A stretch of 64,000 nt of DNA from Thereva unica (taxonomy: Eukaryota; Arthropoda; Insecta; Diptera; Therevidae). The notes beneath the pieces were generated by a model. It made no database searches. It saw only the letters and a program-made list of their open reading frames with translations, and had not been told where the DNA came from. Shown piece by piece: positions 55,528 through 64,000 of this stretch. The first letter of the stretch is position 1; every line of letters begins with the position of its first letter. The DNA lies in contig OX465282.1 of NCBI GenBank assembly GCA_949987705.1, positions 95,654,070 through 95,718,069 of the forward strand. Reading direction: 5' to 3'. The position numbers and the translations under genes were made by a program.

Positions 55528-56201
55528 CCCAGTAGGAATTCTAGGAAGGCCTTACCGATGGAGCACTGAAATAAGTACTCATCTGGTAAGGGGTACCTCT
55601 TATTTTCTTGGTGCTAGATGAGCCCTTACAAACCCCATTACAAGAGAAGGCAGATGTTAGGGTGTAGTCCAGAACTATACCCAAACAAGTGAGAATCTGC
55701 CCGATGACTCAAGGGAGCTTTCCTGGAGTTTTCATAAATTTTATAGAAAAAAAAGAAAACGGGCAATTATATTCGTCGACATAAAATGCGACGTTAGCAT
55801 ACTCAATAGCGCGGCTCTCATTCGATACGGAGGACAAGCAGCTTTGGAAAAGTGGAGAATTTAGTTGGGGGACTGCTTAGGTAAAGCCACTCTCGGGCTT
55901 GAAAAAAAAGGCATTTGTAAAAGATGAAAAAAATAAAAGCATTTCGACACCGGATCACATATCCACAGGCGCCCATGAATATATATCTCTTTTCGCAATG
56001 TTCCATTTGCTGCCTTACTATACCCCTTACAGATGAGCAGTTCTATAAGTACTCTAAGGTAAGTACCATAGTAAGGCCTTACCCCCTATGACATCGTGTG
56101 TAAAAGTAAGCACTTCTGTAAAAGGGAGTGGTAAGGCCTACCCCTTACCAGTAAGTGCTGATTTCAGTACTTACTTCTGTAAGCTTACCGGTCCTACTGG
56201 G
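55528..56201. mobile_element. Non-autonomous terminal-inverted-repeat element (about 674 bp)
   Basis: The left end CCCAGTAGGAATTCTAGGAA is mirrored at the right, whose complement starts CCCAGTAGGACCGGTAAGCT. Both arms carry AAGTACT, GGTAAGGGGTA and GGCCTTACC in inverted arrangement. No transposase frame is seen. The flanks are too ambiguous to call a duplication. Confidence 0.6.
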
Positions 56202-56260
56202 GTTTTAAAATCACGCACACGGTTTGCAGTGTATATGTTATATGCTTATTGAATCTTTAA

Positions 56261-56850
56261 GGCTGGAATACAATGTGGCACTGGTGCTGTAGTGCAAACT
56301 GTGAAAAAGTAAAAAACGTAGCCCACCAGAAATGCAGCTACAATGTGTAGCTGGCGATGGCGCGTGGTACTTGCGCTGCAGCTCACTTTTACCAGCTTTC
56401 TACTTTTGGTGCGCGCCAGTACACCAGCCAGTTGGGAATTTTCATAAATGAGGGCGTTGCAGTCAAAATTACCCCAGAAAATATGGAAGATTGTAAATGG
56501 CCGTTGATAAATTAATGTCTAATTTGAAAAACCATCTTCTATATTGGATTTATATCACGTATTTAATAAATTGTTGGATTTTCCTGTAAAAAATATTAAT
56601 TCCCAGTTATTACACCACTGAAATCTATTTAGGTCCATAATTTTATATTAATGTACACATGTATACATATGTATATCTTTCCAACTAATTTCACACGAAA
56701 AATTGTAAAATATTTTATTTAGCATTTGTTTTGACAAGAGTACTTAGCGCCACGACATTGTAAGTGCACTCAAGTACATGGCGCGCACCAGAGAACGCGC
56801 CAGCATCAAAAGAGCGCTAGCGGCACGCGCCAGCGCCACATTGTAGTTCC
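56261..56850. mobile_element. Non-autonomous terminal-inverted-repeat element (about 590 bp), TACAATGTGGC ends
   Basis: The left end GGCTGGAATACAATGTGGCA and the complement of the right end, GGAACTACAATGTGGCGCTG, share ACAATGTGGC-CTGG. GGCGCGCACCAG and CTGGCGCG-type phrases repeat near both ends (56350-56420 and 56778-56840). No coding capacity. Confidence 0.6.
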
Positions 56851-57280
56851 CATTTTATTCACTGTGTTTCAACGAGATGCAAGGTTCTAAGGTGGGTATG
56901 CCATATATGTATATTTATATAAAAGTGGAGCAATGGATGCATTTAAGAGGTTTTTTCTTTACTGGAAAATTACTGGCAAAGCGGCCAGCACTGATAAAGA
57001 CAAAGCCTATTGTAGCATATTAATACTAATTCTTAGTCAAGGAGAGATAGCGGAAAAGTATTCAAAAGTTGAAATAAATCTACCCTGAGATTTCTTGACG
57101 TTATAATTGTAGGAATTCAATGAACGTGTTTTGGATAAAATTGGGCCCGGGGAACAAGTGGAAAAAGTTACATAATAATAGCAGCGAAAACACCTTTTTT
57201 ACGTTCGAAACGTAAACGTTTTTAGGTGCGTCGAAAATTTTGTTTTAGAAAACAAAAAATAGTATGTAATATCCCTTAAG
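56851..57280. other. Unassigned sequence
   Basis: No recognised feature. ACGTTCGAAACGTAAACGTT near 57200 contains a short palindrome. Confidence 0.3.
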
Positions 57281-58560
57281 GGACTTTTGGAACCTACACT
57301 CGCAGGCAGAACTATAGGCTTTTCACAACAAGCCAAATATTCAGGAGTGACGCTAGATGCCAAGCTCAACTGGAACCAGCACATGCACACTCTGATGAGC
57401 AGAACGTGCAGATCCCTGTGGGCTTGCCGCAGAGCTTGTGGCTCCACATGGGGTTTGCATCCGAAAACCATGTTTGGATATATATCACCATCTTTAGGAC
57501 CATGGTTACTTATGGAGCTTTAGTTCGGTAGCACAGAACGACGCTTAAGGGTTTCATAACCAATTTAAAAAAATTCAAAGAATGGACCGCCTTTCCATAA
57601 CTGGGGCCATCCACACTTCTTCGAAGGCAGCGCTGGAGACTCTATAATAATCAACATCATAGAAGAGATTCCGGAAGCGGGGATGCTATCGGAGTGTATG
57701 TACGCCCTTTAGAATCTCAAAATGCACCTTCTGTGAACATACAGTATGGGCTAACCTGGACTTTTCCTAAAGTAGTGCCGGGCGGACTAGTATGGTACAC
57801 GGATGGCTTTAAAACAGAGACAGGTGTGGGCGTCGGAATCTGGAGTGAAAGCCCCAAATTCAGCAGGGCGATAAGCCTAGGCACCCTAGCAACTATCTTT
57901 CAAGCAAAGGTGTACGCTATCCTGGCATGCACTCATGAGAATTAACAAGGGCTTACCATAGTAAACGGAATTTTATCTTCTCTGATAGCCAAGCGGCAAT
58001 TAAAGCAATTTAGGTCCCGAAGGACCAAATCGAAATTAGTTTAGGACTACCAACGTGCTCTTGATGAGTTGGGGGCTCTCAATAAAATTAGCGTTGTCTG
58101 GGTCAAAGGGGCTTCAAAGGCAACGAAAGTGCGGATACCCTGGCTAAACAGGGCTCTGATATTGCATTCATCGGGGTAGATTCGGATATTGGGACACCGT
58201 CAACTTGCTGCAAAGGACCCTGGCCAATCAGACTTTGATGAAACATGCACTAGAGGTCCACGCCTGTACTGGCCAACTCTAAGCGGTTCCTTTCTGTGCC
58301 GTCCCCTAAGGCGGCCAAGGAATTGGTAGGGCGCAGTAGGAATGATGTCATTTTATGATATTTAATTTGAAGCAGTATAATTAGGACTAAAATGGAAGTA
58401 ACGGCCTAAGGGACCTTTGTTGGAGCGGGTACACCAAAGCGACAAGTCCTGAGAAAGGCTATCTGCGATCTAAAGTCTTCACGATCTAAGACCTTCCGAT
58501 ATGCTACCGAATCCTACCTCCACCTCCACGAGAGATGTTGTACATCGGCTGACCCCTGGA
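57281..58560 (+). pseudogene. R1/I-type non-LTR element remnant: RT thumb and RNase H
   Basis: Starts EPTLAGRTIGFSQQAKYSGV then TLDAKLNWNQHMHTLMSRTC and WACRRACGSTWGLHPK, a typical thumb of these elements. After several breaks comes the RNase H core: LVWYTDGFKTETGVGVGIWS (first Asp), RAISLGTLATIFQAKVYAIL (Glu expected, here Lys), FSDSQAAIKAI (Asp) and GNESADTLAKQGSDIA (last Asp). The Glu-to-Lys change in FQAEVYAI and many stops show it is dead. The end of the remnant is uncertain. Confidence 0.75.
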
Positions 58561-58724
58561 TGCTCTTGTCTATGCAAGAGTAATAGACGGAGGAGAGTGG
58601 GGGGCGAGTGTTTCGCGTCTCAAAATGAAACAATTACAGGCTGACAACCTTCCATTGTAAAAACTCACCCGTCACGAGTCATCAAAGCAGGCCTCGGACA
58701 GGATGGACCCAACGGCAACGAAAT

Positions 58725-60327
58725 ATGGAATTTGATGTTGGAACTTGGAACCTCAGAACGCTCAACAGGACGGGCTTTCGCTTTTATTATTACCTTAAAA
58801 ATACGGCATAGCAATCACCGCTCTACAGGAAACCAAATATACTCATAGTGGCATAATGGATCTCAGAACCCACACGATACTCTCCAGTGGTTCATCGAAT
58901 GGAAGAAGAGAGTTGCTTTTATAGTGGAACAGAAAATGAAATCACTGATTCTGGACTTCAAGCCAGTAATTAATAGAATATGTGCGGTTCGCATTAAAAT
59001 AAGACTACATAACATTAGTCTTATAACAGTCCATGCATTCACAGAAGACAACACGGATGAGGAGAAAGAGGAATTCTACCAGGAGCTAACAAACGCCATC
59101 AGATTAATACCGTCAAACGATATTAAAATGGTGCTTGGAGAGATAAATGCCAAAGTAGGAAAAGAAGAGGAATTCCTAGGAGTCATAGGAAAGCACAGCC
59201 TACATAATGCTACCAATGACAACGGTAGTAGATAGATCGATCTTGCTAGCTCGAACTCAATGGTAGTAAGTTCAACAATGTTCCCGCACAAAATCCAATT
59301 CAAGAATAAATGAAAACTCACAGAATTGCAATCCCTCAAGATTTTATTCCAATAGAACCATCACTGGATGAGGTACGAGAAGCAGTGAAAAGGCAAAAAA
59401 AAAACAAATCTCCAGGCGTCGATGGAATCGCAACTGAGCTACTAAAGGAAGGAGGACCGCAACTCTTAAGAAACTTATACGAACATATATGCAACATCTG
59501 GGAGGAAGAAGTTATGCCAGAGGACTGGAAGAAAGCGATTATATGTTCAATCTACAAGAAAGGAGATAAATTAACCTGCAAAAACTACAGAGGCATCTCA
59601 TTCCTTAGCACCAGCTACAAAACCTTCACAATCCTTGTGAAACACAAACTAGAACCTATAGCGGAAGGCCTTATAGCAGAATATCAAGCTGGTTTTAGGA
59701 CAAACAGGACAACAACGGACCAACTGCAGACCTTAAAACAAATTCTGGAGAAAACCTGGGAAAGGAGTATAAATATACACCAGATATTTCTCGACTTTCA
59801 ACAGGCATATGACTCGATAAACAGAGAGAGGCAGTAGAGGATCCTATTGGAATTAGGAGTCCCCTCAAAGCTCGTGCAACTTATTAAATGCGCATCGACT
59901 AGCTCCCTGGCGAAAGTAAGGATCCAAAAAGCAGTAACAGAAGAGTTCGAAGTGCGACAAGGTCTTAGACAAGAAGGTGTCTATCCACCATGTTTTCAAC
60001 CTGCCCCTAGAATGGGTGATAAGATAAACGTCAGTACAGAAAAGTGCATCCATAGCAACGCAGTCTGTACAACTACTTGGATATGCGGATGACGTCAACA
60101 TTGTATTAAGGTCCTTCTTGGCAGCAAAAAAGTATATGTCGAATTACGAGAGGAGGCAATGGACATAGGGCTGAATATCAATGAAGATAAAACAAAGGTG
60201 AAGCAACAACCCAGAGCAGGAAGATTTAGAATGGGAAGAAATATAACCACCGACGAACATAACCTAGAAGTAATCGATAAAACCTTGGGTCTACAATTAC
60301 AAAAAGAAACGATGAAAAGGAAGAACA
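58725..60327 (+). pseudogene. RTE-like element, endonuclease plus RT with internal deletion
   Basis: The endonuclease start MEFDVGTWNLRTLNRTG is followed by a frameshift, then IAITALQETKYTHSG, LITVHAFTEDNTDEEKEEFY and DIKMVLGEINAKVGKEEEFL. Near 59290 it jumps to the pre-RT linker (FIPIEPSLDEVREAVKRQKK) and the RT domain, closely similar to 52591-54137 with a stop in YDSINRERQ and shifts after GLRQ. The RT ends at about 60300, where another family begins. The same subfamily appears twice within 10 kb. Confidence 0.85.
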
Positions 60328-61870
60328 GCAGCAACACTGGATCTCGGACACAATCTGGCAAAAAATAAAACGCAGAAGGGCCCTCAAAAATAACGTAAAC
60401 TCTACAAGCGACCCGGAAAGACGTTATCAACTTTCTCGGGAACACTCCCAATTACACCGGGAGGTAAAGAGAAGTTTCCGGCATACACAGGCAACAGTAA
60501 GGTGCTGTTCCAAATCACTAAACAGCTCTCGGGAAAGCACTCTACTAAAACATGTCGTTAAAACGGTTCACTTACACAGGAACCTCAGGAAAACAGCAAC
60601 AATGCACAGCCAATAAGAATCACCACCCGGGCTTCATCCAAGACGTAAATAGTAACCGAAATTCATGCGATGGCCAATGGTAAAGCAGCTGGAAAAGATG
60701 GCATCCCGCCAGAATTGTTGAAAGCCGACTCAAGCCTCATAGCAGATGCACTACAGCCAATCCTGGAAAAGCTTGGAACACATGTAAGTTTCCGGAGGAT
60801 TGGACGGAAGGTATCATAGTCAAAATAATAAAAAAAAGGGGGACCTAACAATATGCGACAACTGGAGAGGCATCGGTTTATTATCTACTGTGGCCAAAAT
60901 TTTGTCCCAAATATTACTATCAAGGATAAGAGAAGCAGTAGACCGAACGCATAGGAGGCAGCAGGCCGGATTCAGGAAGAGCCGCTCATGTATTGATCAT
61001 ATTAACACCTTGAGAATCATAGTGGAGCAGTCTACTGAAATACTATCCCCCCTTTACCTTGCTTTCGTAGACTATGAGAAAGCGTTCGACTCGGTTAATA
61101 TGAGCTTTATATGGCAGACACTACGGCGACGTGGACTGCCTGATAAAATAATAGAATTGATAAAAGCCCTATATAATAATTCCAAATGCAGAGTTCTCCT
61201 TAATGGAAAATTATGCGACAGCTTTAAGGTGAGTTCAGGAGTACGACAAGGATGCCTACTTTCGCGTTTACTATTTCTTATAGTAATAAATGACATCCTT
61301 GTCGGCGCTTTAGATAGTAGAACAGACGGCATACAATGGGGTTTGCTAGACCGCCTTAAGGATCTCGACAACGCAGATGATATCATCATCAAAAACATGT
61401 TAAACAATTTGGCAACAGAAAGTAGTCCAGCAGGCTTAAGGATAAATCCGACTAAAACTAAAGAAATGCGGATAAATGCAAACACCATTAAACGGACAGC
61501 GCTGAATAACCGTGACGTGGAACTGGTAGATAAATTCTGCTACCTCGGTAGCATTATTACCGAAAATAGCGGGGCAGAAGAAGACGTCATTTCCAGAATA
61601 AATAAAGCGCGAGGCCTGTTCCGCATATCAACGGAGATCTCAACTAACACCAAATTACGGCCGTTTAACTCCAACGTTAAGGCAGTTATTTCGTACGGTT
61701 GTGAAACATGGAAAGTCATCCAAGTCACAGGGCGCCTACAAGTCTTCATCAACAGATGCCTTCGTCGTATCCTAAAAATAGGCTGGCAAGATAGAATTTC
61801 AAACGAAGAATTATGGCGCCGTGCCGGCCAAGAAAGGATAGACGACCAAATCAGGCGAAATCAGCAAGAG
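60328..61870 (+). pseudogene. Second RTE-like family, RT with mutated catalytic box
   Basis: The pre-RT part reads HWISDTIWQKIKRRRALKNN; RT reads CDNWRGIGLLSTVAKILSQI, QQAGFRKSRSCIDHINTLRI, YLAFVDYEKAFDSVNMSFIW and SSGVRQGCLLSRLLFLIVIN. The expected Y-ADD box reads LDNADDIIIKN, that is Tyr replaced by Asn. The thumb (FCYLGSIITENSGAEEDVIS) and ISYGCETWKVI follow, to RRNQQEL. The frame is open from 60800 to the end but upstream parts are broken. Confidence 0.8.
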
Positions 61871-61974
61871 TTAACCCTTCTAGCACAGAAGGCGCACTTT
61901 TCAGCTAAGCATGAAAATCTATATATGCATACACATACATACGTATATATATACATATATATATACATATATAG
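61871..61974 (-). repeat. Extra retrotransposon 3' tail and (TA)n-type microsatellite
   Basis: On the minus strand, a piece with the hairpin CCTTCT-loop-AGAAGG (61876-61892), matching the tail of the next element, lies beyond a TATATACATATA-type microsatellite (61919-61974). Two tails in tandem separated by the microsatellite suggest either two insertions or a dimeric 3' end. Confidence 0.6.
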
Positions 61975-64000
61975 AGTTTCCCTTCTAACACAGAAGGCAC
62001 ACTTCCCAGCAGGGCTGAGAAATATTTACCACTGCCGTGGCTCAGCTGAGACATGCAAACATAAAATATTAGTAACATGTAAATAAGAACACAAATCCTA
62101 TCTCTAAAAAGAGATTGAACATAAATTAAAATAAAAAGTAAGGGCATCCAACATGTAACCCACCAAACAACATAAAATGTAAGCAATCACGTGAGATTAA
62201 AAAGACTCCTTTTAAGGACATCTTTACCAATACTCACGTTAAACACATTAATATTGTTGTTCACGTTAATGAACATGCGATTGACAGGTTCGAATCTGCC
62301 GTAATTCGTATTAGAAGAGTTGATTTGTAAGAGAGGTGGTCCTCTTAGATTGTAACGACTCACTCTAAACGATGCACGGCGACCTAGAAAACCTGAGTCA
62401 ACCTTTCCATTAGGGAGCTGATGAGCAAAAACAACATCGGCCACCTCACGGCGCTTGTGAAGAGAGCTTAAATTAAGTAACTTAAGCCGAGATTCATAAG
62501 ATGGAAGAACTAATGGGTTTTCCCAAGGAAGATGATTCAGTGCGAATCGAACGAACCTTCGTTGGACCGATTCAATAGTTCTAACATGCACAGAGTAGTG
62601 AGGAGACCAAACCTGGGACGCATATTCGAGTAATGGTCTGACCAGAGAAATATAAAGGTGTTTAGTAATCAAGGGGTTGTTAAATTCTTTGGACCACCTT
62701 TTTATAAAACCCAGGACTAAACTACCTCTAGAAGAGATATAGTTGATGTGAGTGGAAAAATCCAGCTTACTATCAAATCTAATCCCGAGATCTTTAACAA
62801 AGTTTACACGAGGGACACCTTCATTAAGAAAAGTTAAAGTTATAGGATCACGTTTCCTACTAAAAGTCATGACTTCACGTTTACTAATATTAAGAACCAG
62901 GTTGTTATAAGTACACCAAGAGTAAAAGGTGTCAAGATCAGCTTGCAAAAGTTTGCAATCCTCAATACTCTTAATGTGACGGTATAACTTGATGTCATCA
63001 GCGTAAATCAATATTCTACAGTGTCTTAACAAGGAAACAATGTCATCAATTGATAAAATGAAGAGAAGAGGGCCAAGATGACTTCCTTGAGGGACACCGG
63101 ATGATGCTTCAATGGGTACTGATTTGGATCCTCGAAAAAGAACTTGGTAGGTCCGGTCAGCTAAGTAAGTCTGGAACCACACCAGAAGTGCTTGCGGAAA
63201 GCCAAGCCTTCTTAATTTGAGAATTATAATAGAATGGGAGAGCTTGTCAAATGCCTTGCTAAAATCAGTGTAAACGCAATCAGTTTGACAACCAGAAACG
63301 AAGCCCTCGACAGCATGAGAAGTGAACTCAAGAAGATTGGTGGTAGTGGAACGACCTGCAAGAAAACCATGTTGATTCGTTGAGACAAGCCTCTTGCAGA
63401 TCGGAGCGATCGCAGAATAGATAATTGATTCGAAAAGCTTCGGTATAACAGACAACTTCGCAATTGGTCTATAATTCGATATTTCGTTTTTGCTACCACT
63501 TTTGTGAATAGGAATTATAAACGAATTCTTCCAAAGCGTAGGGAAGCACCCTTTATCCAGGGATTTCTGAAACAGGGTTTTCAGTGGAGACTGGAGAACC
63601 TCCACACAGGACTTCAGGACAGCAGGTGGAATACCGTCAGGGCCCGAAGTGAAGTCGAAAGGGAGTTCATCAATATGTTTCACGATATCAGCAAGGGTAA
63701 TTGAGAGAGGTAAAAAATGAGGCTCTCGGTTAGAGGTAATGTGACGAAAATTATTGTCATTAGGCTGAAAGTCAGAAGGTAAAAAAGATTGATGAAAGAA
63801 TGATGCAAACATGTTGCAAATCGCAAGTGACTCAGAACTAGACCAGTTCGTGTGCTGCATAGTATTGGGGTAGTTATCAACTTTTTTCTTAGAGTTGACA
63901 AATTTAAGGAAGTTCCTAGGATCAGTAAACACTTTATCACTCATGCTGCTAAGGTGTTCACGATACAGAGTAAAAGAGAGTGAACGAAATCTGTTATAGC
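61975..64000 (-). mobile_element. CR1/Jockey-like non-LTR element, 3' part (continues past window)
   Basis: On the minus strand an ORF runs in from the right edge, stops at 62187, and is followed by a 210-bp 3' UTR that ends in a hairpin (61981-61997), AAACTCTA and a TA-rich microsatellite. The same tail ends the copy at 45453-46354 with a different microsatellite. The 5' part is outside the window. Confidence 0.85.
62187..64000 (-). CDS. CR1/Jockey-like reverse transcriptase, open to the window edge
   Basis: At least 604 residues without a stop. It is open upstream of an internal Met at 63944 (RFRSLSFTLYREHLSSMSDK). RT motifs: FTSGPDGIPPAVLKSCVEVL, IPIHKSGSKNEISNYRPIAK, QHGFLAGRSTTTNLLEFTSH, VYTDFSKAFDKLSHSIIILK, GVPQGSHLGPLLFILSIDDI and the catalytic ILIYADDIKLYRH. 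The thumb (NFVKDLGIRFDSKLDFSTHI) and ISLVRPLLEYASQVWSPH follow, then a conserved tail (YGRFEPVNRMFINVNNNINV). All RT acids are present. The longest intact retrotransposon frame here after the gypsy, so the element may be active. Confidence 0.9.
   Translation of the reverse strand, partial: YNRFRSLSFTLYREHLSSMSDKVFTDPRNFLKFVNSKKKVDNYPNTMQHTNWSSSESLAICNMFASFFHQSFLPSDFQPNDNNFRHITSNREPHFLPLSITLADIVKHIDELPFDFTSGPDGIPPAVLKSCVEVLQSPLKTLFQKSLDKGCFPTLWKNSFIIPIHKSGSKNEISNYRPIAKLSVIPKLFESIIYSAIAPICKRLVSTNQHGFLAGRSTTTNLLEFTSHAVEGFVSGCQTDCVYTDFSKAFDKLSHSIIILKLRRLGFPQALLVWFQTYLADRTYQVLFRGSKSVPIEASSGVPQGSHLGPLLFILSIDDIVSLLRHCRILIYADDIKLYRHIKSIEDCKLLQADLDTFYSWCTYNNLVLNISKREVMTFSRKRDPITLTFLNEGVPRVNFVKDLGIRFDSKLDFSTHINYISSRGSLVLGFIKRWSKEFNNPLITKHLYISLVRPLLEYASQVWSPHYSVHVRTIESVQRRFVRFALNHLPWENPLVLPSYESRLKLLNLSSLHKRREVADVVFAHQLPNGKVDSGFLGRRASFRVSRYNLRGPPLLQINSSNTNYGRFEPVNRMFINVNNNINVFNVSIGKDVLKRSLFNLT

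Overview
This is a eukaryotic, AT-rich, intron-bearing window, almost certainly from an insect and probably a fly. The evidence is a split host gene with GT/AG introns, a P-family element, a DD41D (rosa-type) mariner, a gypsy element with a tRNA-Leu primer site, many non-LTR retrotransposons, and short TATG-type microsatellites. There is no bacterial or phage gene organisation, no CRISPR array, and no rRNA or tRNA gene that I can support.

Host gene: three exons of one minus-strand gene can be read at 43029-42868 (EGF-like six-cysteine module), 42811-42635 (transmembrane segment) and 2622-2177 (Ser/Arg-rich cytoplasmic tail). Codon phases match at both junctions. The second intron is about 40.0 kb and holds most of the transposable elements in the window. 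Upstream exons lie beyond 43029 (none recognised) and downstream ones beyond the left edge.

Layout: 1-130, tail of a non-LTR element. 4348-8887, a P-like DNA transposon with two THAP domains, carrying a nested MITE. 9398-15635, a young gypsy-type LTR retrotransposon with 512-bp LTRs. 15985-16570, a degenerate tandem repeat. 16619-17889, a DD41D mariner with 57-bp terminal repeats. 18555-41140, three head-to-tail copies of a 7,528-bp composite unit. Each unit holds a Harbinger-like MITE invaded by an RTE-like retrotransposon, a long inverted repeat, a Helitron/DINE-like minisatellite element, and the 3' half of a copia element. 41141-41883, the rest of the copia remnant. 42635-43029, host exons. 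43572-46515, an RTE-like copy interrupted by a CR1/Jockey-like one. 47310-48326, a foldback element with tandem-repeat arms. 48790-50000, RNase H, mariner and copia fragments. 50159-54847, a hAT element containing an RTE-like element that contains a CR1/Jockey-like element. 55528-56850, two terminal-inverted-repeat elements. 57281-64000, more non-LTR elements, ending with a largely intact minus-strand reverse transcriptase that runs off the right edge.

Interaction: apart from the host exons, the coding content is selfish DNA, mostly broken. The gypsy and the mariner look youngest; the last non-LTR ORF is open as far as it can be read. The most unusual structural signal is the three-copy 7.5-kb array, whose breakpoints lie inside a copia element with only a GC dinucleotide of microhomology.
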